64,000 bases of DNA, taken from positions 6,333,205 through 6,397,204 of the forward strand of contig OY294069.1 of the NCBI GenBank assembly GCA_958510875.1, in the 5' to 3' direction. The stretch comes from Endomychus coccineus. Taxonomy: Eukaryota; Arthropoda; Insecta; Coleoptera; Endomychidae. Below, one piece after another: positions 1 to 9,834 of this stretch. Each line of letters begins with the position of its first letter. Position 1 is the stretch's first letter. The position numbers and the translations under genes are program-made. The notes under the pieces are model-generated. The model ran no database searches, was not told the DNA's origin, and worked only from the letters and a program-made list of their open reading frames with translations.

Positions 1-410
1 TATATATCAAGAAGCCATTGGTTGTCAAATCATACTAAAAATATTGTTGTTTCAGCATTCTACCTAAAATATACTTTTAACATTATAAAGATGCATGTGG
101 GAATTTGCAAGGGTTTTATCAATTTTACTTAATGATAGAACGTCTGTTCTATGATTTACACACTTGGAGTCACGTTCTATGAGAATCATCTCCAAGATAG
201 ATCTTTGATAATAATTGGTTTATTTAGTTATAATATTAACATTTTCGTAATCGAATTGATGGCTATATTCAAAACAATGTTAAGTAAGAGCGGTGGAATT
301 TTCTAAGTTTCGTTTCTAGTACTATATTTATGAACACATTTTTTTTTGTAAATATCTCATCGCAATTTAAACAATTTAATTTGAATACTGTGTGGGTCTG
401 TTTATCTTTA
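1..410 (-). pseudogene. Penelope-like element (family 1) fragment, GIY-YIG end and 3' UTR
   Basis: Read on the minus strand, about 400 down to 240 encodes the start of the GIY-YIG endonuclease region of the family seen at 6071-8582 (DKQTHTVFKLNC, compared with DKQTHTVYTLNC there). About 240 down to 57 then matches its last codons and 3' UTR nearly base for base. Frameshifts and stops make it non-functional. The copy is 5'-truncated at about 406, where it meets a short piece of the same family's 3' end in the opposite orientation (412-485). The first 56 bases may be more of its 3' UTR. The assignment rests on direct comparison inside the window. Confidence 0.8.
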
Positions 411-411
411 A

Positions 412-485
412 ATAAACGTACGTAAAGACGGAAATAATATACATATGTGTTAGTGTGACGTATTTACCTAGAATTGATATATAAC
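412..485 (+). repeat. Penelope family 1 terminal piece, inverted against 1-410
   Basis: The run around 414-428 (ACGTACGTAAAGAC) and the following bases to about 485 match the last part of the intact family 1 copy (8515-8582), including the segment that reads GTGACG near 457. It is head-to-head with the minus-strand fragment on its left. It starts inside the hammerhead-like motif, so the catalytic 5' half of the ribozyme is absent here. Confidence 0.7.
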
Positions 486-1000
486 GAATCAATTCCTGTA
501 TTTAAAGAAGATAATAGAACTAAATGTAATAATTTCTGGCCGATTTCCTCCATCTCCAACATTACTAAGATTTTTGATAGAATAGTATACGGAATATGGA
601 TTACTCTTCACAAAACACTACTATCGGAAAAACAGTGTGGTTTCGAATCAACTAACGTAATTTTCGTCTGCATAACTAACAACATGGTGTTGTTCTAGCT
701 GCCTTCATGAATGTTTCGGAGGCATTTGATTTAAATAACCTGATATATTGCTCAGAAAATTGCTATAGAATTCGAGGCCGAGTTAATAAGTTGCTATCGA
801 GAATTGATGATGTAAATAGTTACACTAGCAAAGTGAAAATGGGTATGCATTTGTCCTTTGTGTTTGTTTTTTTTTATAATCTACATTAATAACTTGCTCG
901 AATTTCCGTGTATTTTATATGCGGACGATACTCTGGTTCACTTTTCGGCTAAACGAATCTCTGCATCACAACGACGTGTGTTGAGGCTTATTGGCGTAAC
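474..1000 (+). pseudogene. non-LTR retrotransposon reverse transcriptase remnant
   Basis: Three frames together give a decayed RT. The first gives CNNFWPISSISNITKIF, which resembles the usual NYRPISLLSNxxKIFE block, followed by LLSEKQCGF. The next, near 707-730, gives an altered version of the F-x-D-x-x-x-AFD motif A (FMNVSEAFDLN). The last, at about 884-945, gives INNLLEF...YADDT, which is motif C with both catalytic aspartates. Frameshifts and stops separate the pieces. The element abuts the PLE terminal piece on the left, suggesting the PLE inserted beside or into it. The clade (Jockey or CR1 type) is a guess. Confidence 0.75.
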
Positions 1001-1706
1001 TGGTTGAATTATGAACTGCATGAAAAAATGTATCGCGCTTGGCATCACAACACCGCTATTTCTATGCTGTATGGAAGTCATTCTACGTAACTATGCTCTC
1101 CATGAAAACGTATATGACTACTATACACTACATAGAAAAAATATGTCTGAGTTACTATGGACCTAAGCTCTAAAATTCAATCCTCAAATGTGTTGGAAAT
1201 CAACAGCATCGGTAAAGAAAACTGAGGAAACATTTTTTTTATCCTGTTGAACTTTTTAAAATGTCAAAGATGGTAATTCACTGAGTCTTATTCATCTTAT
1301 CTTGAGATTCGTCCAGTTATTGCCTTTCCAAGTAATATTTTGACTTTGGATTGAATCTGAATTCAGTATGAAGAAGCCATATGAGTAAATAAATCATATC
1401 ATAGCTATGTAAGAGAATTAGAAATAGAAGAATATACGATATACTCATTTATTTCAAGATTGTAACGTTACTGATCTATATGTACTAGAAAGACCTTATC
1501 ATTATTATCATAGCCCCTAAGCGCTCATTAAAAACTTGCTTCATTTAACTCGAATACTCTATTTCCAAACATCACTAAAGGATATTAACCCTAATTGCAT
1601 TGAACATATATTCGCATTTCGTTGCAAAAGCGATATTAAGCTTACTCCCTTTTAGTCTAGATCTGAATAAGATATTGGTCTACACATGACGTTTTCGATA
1701 TCGCAT
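1001..1706. other. AT-rich stretch with no assignable feature
   Basis: No open frame, repeat structure or RNA motif could be supported here. The first part may be heavily decayed 3' sequence of the RT remnant to its left. Confidence 0.4.
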
Positions 1707-1710
1707 TATA

Positions 1711-2067
1711 CAGGATGTTCCAGAAAGATGTTGCCAAATTTGAGCAGGTTGTGTAGGAAAATGCGTTAGAAAATTTGTGCATATAAGCCCCTAGTCGCGA
1801 ATGAGCCAATCCGACACTGTAGTACGTGTTGTGCAAAAGAGTGATGTTGACTTGTTGACATCAAAAAACTTCGATATTTAAGTCAGTTTTAATCAAAATA
1901 AAGCAAACATGATGAATTTATAAAAATGGCTTCGAATAACAATTATTTAAATATTTTAAAGTCTTTTGATATCAAAGAAATGAGCCAAAACGGCGCATTT
2001 GCGACTCTCTACCGCATTGTCCAACACAACCCCCTCAAGTTTAACAACATCTTTTTGAAACACCCTA
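1711..2067. mobile_element. small MITE with inverted repeats, TATA flanks
   Basis: The left end CAGGATGTTCCAGAAAGATG is matched in inverse orientation by the right end at about 2023-2067 (ATCTTTTTGAAACACCCTA), and the similarity continues inward for about 45 bp on each side (AATTTGAGCAGGTTGTG against CACAACCCCCTCAAGTTT). The element is about 357 bp with no coding capacity. Both ends are bordered by TATA, which could be a 4-bp target duplication or an extension of the repeat. The CAGGGTG-like tips resemble those of the larger palindromic MITE at 39403-40924. Confidence 0.65.
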
Positions 2068-2090
2068 TATAGCCGAAATATTTATGACTC

Positions 2091-3310
2091 ACTTTTTTTT
2101 TCTTGCGGAGGTGAAGGAAACCCTCTATGGGGAAGTTATGAGCCTTTGAGTCTCATGGTCCACTGTGATAGTCCCCATTCCAGGTATACTCCCTATAAAC
2201 TTCACCCCCTCTGTAGGCTTGTCTGACTATTGCCTCCTGTGAGACTTAGGCCTGCTGGCCCATTGTATCTCGCCTTTGTTTTGTTTCTTTACGGTATCCA
2301 CTCGAGTATTTTTGTACCTTGTACGAGTTTGTACAAGTCCTTCACTGAGTGATAACTGTATGATTCTGGTTCGCTGCTAGGCTTTCCTAAAATTGACTGT
2401 GTTTTACGATCCAGTGTCTCGCATTCACACATTATGTGTGTCACCGTTTCTGTATCCTTACCGCAAAGTCTGCATGTCAGGTCGTCATTCTACAGTCCCA
2501 TTTTATTTAGGAGCCCTTTAACTGGCGTATGGCCAGTCATGGGCTCTGTTACGACTTTTATTTTTCCCACATTCAGTGCTAATAGGTCTGTCGTTCTTTT
2601 GTTACACGGGGCTTTGATGTATTCCTTCCCACGTTCATTTCCTGGGATTTTTTTCCACTACTATTTGTGGTTTTCTATGATCCAGTCTTCTACAGACCTT
2701 CGTGCTATAAGTTTTGGTACCCCCGTGGTCTGTTCTGTATCTGGAGCGTCCTCCGACCCTCTTCTTCCAAGTTCATCGGCTTTTTTATTGACTGTCGTTC
2801 CCTGATGTCCCGCATCCAGATCAGCTTAACGCGGCTCCGTTCTGCCAGTATTTCAAGTCCTCCTTTGCATGTCCGCACCAGGTTCATTGACTTAAGTGAA
2901 GCCTGATTGTCTGTCAATATGTGGATCTGCTCATCTTCGATGGCTATCCGTTTGTTTCCCTTCACACATTGGAGGATTGCATATACCTCTGCTTGGAAGA
3001 CAGAGATGTGTTTACCCAATGAATAGCCGAAGCTAGTCTTTCAGTTCCTCGAGTATACTCTTGCACCTGCACCTTTTTCAGTCTTAGACCTGTCTGTATA
3101 CCAGATCTTTCCCTGTAGAATATCGCCCAGGTTTGTATGTTCCCATATAGTCCTTTCTGGTATTGATATCCTGAATATGTTCTCAAAAGAGTATCGCTTT
3201 GGAATGTGATCTGTATTCATGCCTAACACGTCCCTGGTCACGATTTTTAGGATACTCGTGTGTCCTGGCCCAATGTGTGGCTTTCTTGGAAGTTCAAATT
3301 GATTTAACAT
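2091..3310 (-). pseudogene. 5'-truncated non-LTR retrotransposon, RNase H domain and 3' end
   Basis: On the minus strand the sequence encodes the C-terminal part of a non-LTR polyprotein. An RNase H domain starts at IWYTDRSKTEKGAG (about 3090), continues with AEVYAILQC and LTDNQASL, and carries recognisable acidic residues. It is followed by a cysteine motif CRLCGKDTETVTHIMC near 2480-2425. Several frameshifts break the frame. The 3' end is a 9-10 base A tail (plus-strand T run at about 2092-2101), as expected for target-primed insertion. RT and endonuclease are missing, so it is 5'-truncated near 3310. The layout suits an I/R1/LOA-type element; the exact clade is not established. Confidence 0.8.
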
Positions 3311-3404
3311 TTAATTTGAACATCTCTTAGCTTAAGAAATAAATGAGTGGCTCTTGCCAGATATTAATGTTAAGTACAATAGTACTTGTTCCATCGTTCG
3401 AGTA

Positions 3405-3447
3405 AGCTCTGATGATGACTACTTGGTAGCTGAAAGGTCCTCAGTAC
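3405..3447 (+). ncRNA. hammerhead-ribozyme-like motif of Penelope family 2
   Basis: The conserved core CTGATGA lies at 3409-3415, followed by a hairpin with a CTAC/GTAG stem, then GAAA at 3432-3435, a short near-palindrome AGGTCCT that would act as stem III, and C3442 as the predicted cleavage base. Stem I is weak (AGCT against AGT). Variant hammerheads with very short stem III are known from Penelope-like elements and cleave as dimers. Whether this copy is active is unknown; unpaired bases next to stem II depart from the textbook core. Confidence 0.5.
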
Positions 3448-3490
3448 TTTAACAGTATTTTAAGTGTATAAGGGCGATGGTTCCTTATTT
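3405..3490 (+). repeat. Penelope-like family 2, terminal piece
   Basis: This matches the ends of other family 2 copies in the window (26371, 44141 and 57477). The common order is ACT-CTGATGA, a small hairpin, GAAA, then CAGTAnTTTAACAGTATTTT and a GGATAAGGG-like block. No coding part of the element is recognisable upstream, so only the end is present. Confidence 0.6.
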
Positions 3491-4340
3491 ATAGTGTAAT
3501 ATTTATAAAAGTGTCAAAAACTCCTATAACATTATTCTAAATGATCAGTTAAACCTATATCAAAGTGAACTATTTCAAAGCACTTAGAATATTTAATAAA
3601 ATTTATCGTAACGCACAAATTGTTTCTCAATTCACACTGTATTTTACCGGGATCTATATGTTTGAGAATTTTCCATAATCCCTTACTCTTAATAGTAAAC
3701 TCATTAGCCCTAATGAACTTCTGTTCCTAAGTATACTTTAGCTGTATACTTTTTTATCTGGGATAATGGCACTTTAGGGTTGAAACCATAAAACTTCATT
3801 TTATTATTAAAAGTGATATAAAAACAGATTGTAATATAATATGGTTAAGATCGACGTGAATAACAACCAAAGTATCCTTCCGCAGTCTATGTATTTATGA
3901 GATTACATTTCCTAGCGGCAACATGTCAGAAAGTTCCTAAGACTTGAATAAAATTTATTGAGCATTATGAAATATGATATTGCATAAACACGCTTTGAAT
4001 ATTCTCGAGCAGTTCTTCATTTACCAAATGTACCACCAAATTTATATGATCGAGACACAAAGTTTGCTCGAGTATAGGCATCGAATTTTTGTTTGTTGAA
4101 GTATATCCAAGAATATAGTTCATTGGTTTCAATTTGCTTCAAATATATGAATGATGTGGAACGCTTGTCTGGTCCTCAGATGCTGTGACTAGAGATAGAG
4201 ATTATTTCCCATTTACTTTCGCCAAAATTGACTAATCGCTTGTTAAGTGAAAGTCTGGATTTAATATGATGAGATGTCGGAAAGCGGAAAGAATGGTTGA
4301 ATAATGGGATACAAAATATGTAGGTTCATTCATAATATGG
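3491..4340. other. unannotated AT-rich stretch
   Basis: Nothing beyond short, uninformative open frames could be seen here. Confidence 0.4.
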
Positions 4341-4361
4341 GGTAGGGCATGACACGGGTCA

Positions 4362-4440
4362 TCAGGTTTAACGATTGTCATTCGATATCTGATGTTAAGC
4401 AGTGCCGTGCGCCGTTATTACTTGGATGGGAGACCTTATG
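4362..4440 (+). repeat. 5S-rRNA-derived repeat or pseudogene
   Basis: The run TTAAGCAGTGCCG followed by TTATTACTTGGATGGGAGACC closely follows the internal promoter region of insect 5S rRNA (TTAAGCAGCGTCGGGC ... TTAGTACTTGGATGGGTGACC). The 5S 5' third and 3' stem are not recognisable, so this is not a working 5S gene. A second copy at about 33398-33485 shares a derived block (TTCGATATCTGATGT) that differs from true 5S, so the two descend from one dispersed family, possibly a 5S-derived SINE. Confidence 0.7.
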
Positions 4441-4959
4441 CAGGGAAAAATGTCCAGACAAGTACAGCGAAGTAGCACATCATAGCTCCCAGGCTAATTC
4501 AAAAAAAATTCAGGAGAATGAGATTAAAAAAAACGTTGATATGAATACACAATTCCCAAGGAAGCTACTACCCCCCGAATGGTCAATTTTTGTAGAAATC
4601 TACGGAAGGGTTCAAGATAAAATTATGAAATTCAATGAGGTAAAGGGGTATACGATTCCTTGTGGGTATCTATTGATCGTGGTGTTGCCTCTGGAGACTT
4701 GAAAATTCTTGTTATTCAACATATCTCAAATCCAGATGCTTACTAGACTAACAACTTCAATCTTTGTACCCTTATTCGAGGATGTAATACATTTCAGGAA
4801 GAGCCTCTCAATTCTGTCCAAGAGTTTATGTTCCACAACAAGAGAATGGCATGACTAACTCTTGGAATCATAATAAGTGAGTAGATCCACATCAGTTGCT
4901 TAGAACCCAATCTCCTATTGCCTATTCATGTCTATTGCTAAAAAAATATTGCCAAAAGG

Positions 4960-5271
4960 TTATCAGATCATGTTGGTACCCGGTCTGCAGTAGTTTTTGC
5001 CAGAGTAATTTTTATCCAGGATGATTTCCAGATATTCAGCAGAGTCAACTGTCTCACCACCAATTACCATCTTCTCCAGAGGCTCGATCTTGTACCTTCT
5101 GGAGAATATGATATTGATCGTTTTTACGGCTGAATAGAGTTTGTTTTCTCTCCGCCATACTTCTGAATTATCAAGGCTTGTTGAACAAGCTCTTGCAAGG
5201 TACCCTTTTTTCGCATGAATTATGAAACACCCTATGTACAGTGAGTTCAATATGTATTCAAGATATGCCAT
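4960..5271 (-). pseudogene. non-LTR RT fragment, region after motif C
   Basis: The minus strand reads KIEPLEKMVIGGETVDSAEY followed by LEIILDK. This is the segment just C-terminal to the RT palm of I/R1/LOA-type elements, which usually contains KYLGVxLD; here KYLG is eroded to EYLE. Only about 100 residues remain, with no catalytic motif. It may belong to the same broad family as the minus-strand fragments at 2091-3310 and 37010-37720. Confidence 0.55.
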
Positions 5272-5419
5272 AGTTCGAAGGGTACGTCAAACCAGTTGTC
5301 TCGAATTAACGAATGTTGTGCTTGTGGAAAATCCTTACCTCTGGTTAATATATCAGAGTGTTCGGCAAAATTCCCCGTTGTGGACTGTACTCACCGACGT
5401 TGGTGATTAACTCTGGTAG

Positions 5420-5770
5420 TGGAATTGGGGCGACCTTAAGGCAGAAAGAGACAAAGGAAAAAAGATAAACAAAAAAAATATATCTTTTTAAGCGGTCATT
5501 ATACCAAGATACTCACCTAATTTTAACTCTCATATACATGGACAATTTTCCATTTCCATAATCAATATTTCCGAATCAAAAAATGCATTGTGGTTTGTGA
5601 GTGGTTGCCTCATCACCTGTTTATTTGTTCAAGCCTAAGTAGCTATCTGTTACCCTAACCTAGTATTGACGAGGGAAGTCGGCTGTTGCCAGAGAGTTAC
5701 GCCAACAGTTGAAACGCATCCTTAGCAAACTATAAGCTTAACTCAAGTAGAAGATGGTTGGTATCTGAAA
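5420..5770. other. no assignable feature
   Basis: No gene or repeat is supported between the RT fragment and the non-LTR remnant that follows. Confidence 0.35.
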
Positions 5771-6070
5771 GACAGTGAATTACAAGCCAGAGGTGATGAA
5801 TATTCAGAATATCATCAACTTAATACGAGGCTCAGCTGCAGCTTATTTCAGAGACAAATGGATGCGTCCTAACTTGGCTGGAAAAACTTCAAATCTATTG
5901 GAGAAAAATATGAGAAAAGATGTTGGAAACTTATGGCTAAGGAATAACAAATATATTTGGGGGGTAGTTGTGCTTCAATTGCTGTTGATATTTTTGCAGC
6001 TTGTGTACTCGAACAACAAAACTGGCAGTTTTCGATCACTCTATCGAACATCTCATCCTCAATAGTTATT
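5771..6070 (+). pseudogene. upstream half of an old non-LTR element split by a PLE
   Basis: An off-frame reading (KRCWKLMAKE, later DIFAACVLEQQNW) resembles the linker between endonuclease and RT of Jockey-type elements. The stronger argument is positional: the RT of such an element begins right after the Penelope insertion (8595 onward), and the two flanks share the 12-bp duplication of the insertion. The homology of this half on its own is weak. Confidence 0.4.
6059..6070. repeat. left target-site duplication of the Penelope insertion
   Basis: TCAATAGTTATT is repeated exactly at 8583-8594, directly after the right end of the element. Between this copy and the left arm lie about 30 extra bases (6071-6100) that have no counterpart at the right end. 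Confidence 0.65.
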
Positions 6071-6100
6071 AATATGAAGATTCTTGACCGAGTATGAATT

Positions 6101-6718
6101 ATATATAAAAATTCTCGAGAAATAGGTCACATTAACACTCTGTTTTAAAAGTTTTTGTCTTTACGTACGTTTCGGTCTCACGACCATCATCAGAAGACTT
6201 ATTATGTCTAAAAATTTTTGATTACTTAAAACTAATTGTATTACACAAAGCGTCCAAATCGCACCAATTTAAATTAGAATGACCACGTCGCCGAAACGAA
6301 AGGAACACGATTAAACGAAATTGTAATCCTGAATGCTATAGTAAAATTATCAAGAATCCACTGCAGAGAAGAATTCTTAAAAAAAGCGTACACATGTCAA
6401 CACAGTAAGTGATCGACTGAGACGAGGTAAATATAATTTGAATTTTAGTATACAACTTTTAAACCAGATGTTAAATTTATGATTTAAACAAAAAGGTTCT
6501 ATCGTGACAGGAGGTATACTAGACATTTTACCTAATATATACTATTACATTATAACGAGGCATGTAGAAATTTGCAAGAGAAATTGAAATTATTTCATCA
6601 AATTTGTATAGATATGACTTAGATTTTGAGTGTCTGTCCTATGATTTACAGACTTCGAGTCACGTTTTATGTGAATCATCTCCAAAATAGATCTTTTATA
6701 ATAATTGGTTTCCTTAGT
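6101..6718 (-). repeat. left inverted arm of the Penelope element
   Basis: This is a reverse complement of 7967-8582 with few differences. It includes the inverse of the C-terminal coding end (the block AACCAATTATTATAAAAGATC is recognisable at both ends), the UTR and the ribozyme-like motif. The two arms could pair as a long hairpin in a full transcript. Confidence 0.85.
6157..6198 (-). ncRNA. hammerhead-ribozyme-like motif in the left arm
   Basis: This is the exact inverse of the motif at 8487-8528: GTCTT, CTGATGA, GGTC-GTGA-GACC hairpin, GAA, ACGTACGT, A, AAGAC read on the minus strand. All core bases are preserved in both arms. Confidence 0.65.
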
Positions 6719-6747
6719 AAGACCTCTAAGATCCATTGTAAGTAATA

Positions 6748-7506
6748 TTGGAGCGCCCACTTACAATTTATCAAAATTTCTATCAAAATCTATCAATAAT
6801 ATATATTTATGTGAAAGACTCTTGGCAATTTAATGAATTTATAAAAAATCAATCCGTAGCCGTAAACCATCAACTAATTTCCTTGGACGTTGTTTCGTTA
6901 TTTACAAATATACCTGTCGTGTTGGCATTGAATAGCATCAAAAAACGTTGGGCAGAGATTAAAAACCACACACCTCTAGATCAATCTGAATTTATAAATG
7001 CTGTTAAGTTTTGTTTAGAATGCACTTATTTTCAGTATGGTGAGCAATATTTTGGACAAATTTTCGGCACAGCAATGGGATCTCCTATTTCAGCTACAAT
7101 TGCTAACGTCGTTATGGAATGCCTAGAGGATTCTGTTATAAGTTCATTAGATTTTCAGCCTGTATTTTTTAAACGGTATGTAGATGATTGTCTTATGTGT
7201 GTTCCCAACGATAAAATTCAGTATGTGATTAATAAATTTAACAGTTTCCACTGTAAACTTCAATTCACTTGTGATATAGAAGTAAACAAAAACATAAATT
7301 TCCTAGATATGAACATTAGGCATGATGTAGATGGAAAAATAGAAACGCCTTGGTTTACTAAAGAAGTTTGGTCTCAACGTTATCTTCACTTCAATTCCGT
7401 TGCACCAGCTTGTTATAAAAAAAGTGTCATAAACAGCCTTACAGACCGCGCGATAAAATTGTCCCACGCAGAGGACCGTCCCAAGAATTTAAAAAATTGT
7501 TCGTAA
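6748..7506 (+). pseudogene. Penelope reverse transcriptase region
   Basis: The frame encodes the RT palm of a Penelope-like protein: SLDVVSLFTNIPV (motif A, aspartate present), GTAMGSPISATIANVVME (motif B) and FKRYVDDCLMCV (motif C, YVDD with both aspartates), then FLDMNI. The start methionine given by the frame is not the true start: the sequence upstream (YNLSKFLSKSINN near 6755-6795) belongs to the same protein in another frame, and the fingers region is absent. A frameshift in an A run near 7490 moves the protein into the next frame, which meets a TGA at about 7656. It is therefore a dead copy of a retroelement protein that would act on RNA and DNA in the nucleus. Confidence 0.85.
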
Positions 7507-7675
7507 TACACTGGAATTGAATGGCTACCCAAAAACTCTCTTCAATCCGATCATTAAAGAAAGAATAAACAGAATCTATAATGGTTCTTCATATAAAAAT
7601 AACATAAAAGGTATTACAGACAATTATATAACTTTACCATACATTCCGGAGACCTGAGAGAAAATTAAGAATTGT

Positions 7676-8095
7676 TTGAAAAAGTACGATATAAATGTCG
7701 CGCATAAACCTACTAACTGTGTTGGAAAGTATTTCTCAAATCTAAAGCCTTTAATACCTAAAGATAAACAAACCCACACAGTATACACATTAAATTGTTT
7801 AGATTTCGATGGAACTTATACTGGAATCTCTAAACAATATTTACAAAAAAGAATGTACGGCCATAGGTATAGCACAAAAAACAAAAACTTAGAAAATTCC
7901 ACCGCCCTTGCTAAACACTGCTTTGATTATAACCATCAATTCGATTACAATAATGTTAATATTCTAACTAAGGAAACCAATTATTATAAAAGATCTATTT
8001 TGGAGATGATTCACATAAAACGTGACTCTAAGTCTGTAAATCATAGGACAGACACTCAAAATCTAAGTCATATCTATACAAATTTGATCAAATAA
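7676..8095 (+). pseudogene. Penelope GIY-YIG endonuclease region
   Basis: The frame contains HTVYTLNCLDFDGTYTGIS, which corresponds to the GIY...YIG core (here VYT and YTG), followed by a conserved R/H stretch (QKRMYGHRYSTK), NSTALAKHCF and a final acidic EMIHIKRDSKSVN. In Penelope-like elements this domain nicks the target DNA. It follows the RT region with one frameshift and one stop between them. The last 40 or so codons lie inside the inverted right arm. Confidence 0.85.
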
Positions 8096-8582
8096 TTTCA
8101 ATTTCTCTTGCAAGTTCCTACATGCCTCGTTATAATGTAATAGTATATATTAGGTAAAATGTCTAGTATACCTCCTGTCACGAAAGAACCTTTTTGTTTA
8201 GATCATAAATTTAACATCTGGTTTAAAAGTTGTATACTAAAACTTAAATTAGATTTGCCTCGTCTCAGTCGATCACTTACTGTGTTGACATGTGTACGCT
8301 TTTGTTAAGAATTCTTCTCTGCAGTGGATTCTTGATAATTTTACTATAGCATTGAGGATTACAATTTTGTTTAATCGTGTTCCTTTCGTTTCGGCGACGT
8401 GGGCATTTTAATTTGAATTGGTGCGATTTGGACGCTTTGTGTAATACAATTAGTTTTAAGTAATCAAAAATTTTTATACATAATAAGTCTTCTGATGATG
8501 GTCGTGAGACCGAAACGTACGTAAAGACAAAAAATTTTAAAACAGAGTGTTAATGTGACCTTTTTCCCGAGAATTTTTATAT
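7967..8582 (+). repeat. right arm of the Penelope element (coding end, UTR, ribozyme)
   Basis: This matches 6101-6718 in inverse orientation. It holds the end of the GIY-YIG frame (stop at 8093-8095), an AT-rich UTR and the hammerhead-like motif, and stops at the 12-bp duplication. Confidence 0.85.
8487..8528 (+). ncRNA. hammerhead ribozyme motif with palindromic stem III
   Basis: Stem I is GTCTT (8487-8491) paired with AAGAC (8524-8528). The core CTGATGA is at 8492-8498. Stem II is GGTC (8500-8503) with loop GTGA and GACC (8508-8511). GAA is at 8512-8514. Stem III is the self-complementary ACGTACGT (8515-8522), and the predicted cleavage base is A8523. As a monomer, stem III would have only 3 bp and a 2-base loop, but two RNAs could form 8 bp, matching the known dimer-cleaving variants of Penelope-like elements. 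One U (8499) between the core and stem II is unpaired, unlike the textbook fold. Confidence 0.7.
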
Positions 8583-8594
8583 TCAATAGTTATT
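8583..8594. repeat. right target-site duplication of the Penelope insertion
   Basis: TCAATAGTTATT, identical to 6059-6070. Confidence 0.65.
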
Positions 8595-9830
8595 GTAGAA
8601 CTGAGAAATACTATTCGTCACAAATCATGATCCTTACACCTCACCATACAGTGTTGGAGAATATGTCGATAACCATAAAATACAGAATGACCGGAGAGGT
8701 AATACTCAATCGCAAGTATGGACCTCTCCTCAGCAAGCTGGGGTCATCTCCCAAGATGAGATGACCAAGAATCATGCTTTGTGAATGAAACAAAGACACC
8801 ATCTCAGAACAGAAATACCATTGATTGGTACAACATTGAGCTCATACGTGACCGGCAAAATGGCATTCGTCAGCAGAGATCAACTAGTGACCTGCTTGTC
8901 TACGTAACTACGTATGGCAGAAATCTATTGGAAAACATGGGGTATCACTGGTTGTAGCATTGGATATCTCCAACGCATTTGACCGAGTCTGCCACCAAAG
9001 CATTCTTGGGAAACTTCCGTCATATGGTTTGCCGACTCAACTGTATCGCTTACTATCGAATTTTCTCTGAGATAGATCACCTTCATGTAGTGGTGGATGG
9101 AGTATTTTCCTATACAATGACTATAACGCTGGTGTTCCGCAGAAATCTATCTTGGCACCAGCTTTCTTTCTTTTCAGTATCATCAACGATCTGTTGGAAG
9201 CAACCACCTGTCCCGTTCACAACTTTGCAGATGATGGTATACTTCATACTTGGCACAATTGATTAAGATCTGGCAATGCTTTCAAAATGGGGATCTGATG
9301 ATCTAATAGTTTAATGCAAGCAAAATCCACAAGCCCAGATTCGACCTGTTTACGAGTACTGTTCACATGCTTGAAGTTCGGATCCCAAACATTCGCTGAA
9401 GCTCTTGGATTCTATCTAGAAGAGAGCTATATGTCGTATTAATGATGTTACACTTACGAATTCAATAACCACTCTAGAACATGACAGAAAGGTGGTCGAT
9501 CTCTCCCTTTTCTATAGATATTTCCATTATCGATGTTCGTAAGAAATCTCCAACTCCATCTTCACCTCGAGACATTCCAGATAGGTGAACTAGACGAGCT
9601 CAAGCTAGTCACCTCTTCATTGTAAAGCTCAGAACTTGGCGAACTGCTTCCTACCAGACCACATTTTTCTATCGAACGGCGAAGATGTGGAACTCTATGC
9701 CTATAACCTCCAAACCTTCGACAAAAATTTAAAAGCTTACACCACTCCCAATATTCCAACGCTGGCTCACACGATATTCTTCGAACATTATAGGTTTTCA
9801 TCTCGTGCAGTCAAAGTGTAGAAAAAGAAA
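8595..9830 (+). pseudogene. old non-LTR RT, downstream half, interrupted by the PLE
   Basis: The RT can be read by switching frames. LIRDRQNGIRQQRSTSDLLV is at about 8840. VALDISNAFDRVCHQ (motif A) is at about 8950. SILGKLPSYGLPTQLYRLLS comes next, then NAGVPQKSILAPAFF (motif B, with a Gly changed to Lys) and HNFADDGIL (motif C) at about 9220. A C-terminal segment with FFYRTAKMWNSMP is near 9665. At least four frameshifts are needed, so this is an old copy. The layout and motifs suit the Jockey group. It predates the Penelope insertion at 6071-8582. Confidence 0.75.
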
Positions 9831-9834
9831 CAAC

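Larger units (their letters stand above)
6071..8582 (+). mobile_element. Penelope-like retroelement, family 1, near-complete insertion
   Basis: The element is flanked by a 12-bp duplication. Its left arm (6101-6718) is the reverse complement of its right end (7967-8582), the inverted terminal arrangement known for Penelope. The middle encodes an RT with a YVDD motif and then a GIY-YIG endonuclease. Each arm carries one hammerhead-like motif. The copy is defective: the N-terminal part of the protein is missing and the rest has a frameshift and a stop. Related fragments lie at 1-485 and 18681-19312. The right arm includes the last codons of the endonuclease, so the inverted left arm carries coding sequence backwards. 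Confidence 0.85.

Noticed and set aside
4349..4702. 117-codon open frame
   Set aside because: It begins in the 5S-derived repeat and has no recognisable domain after it.
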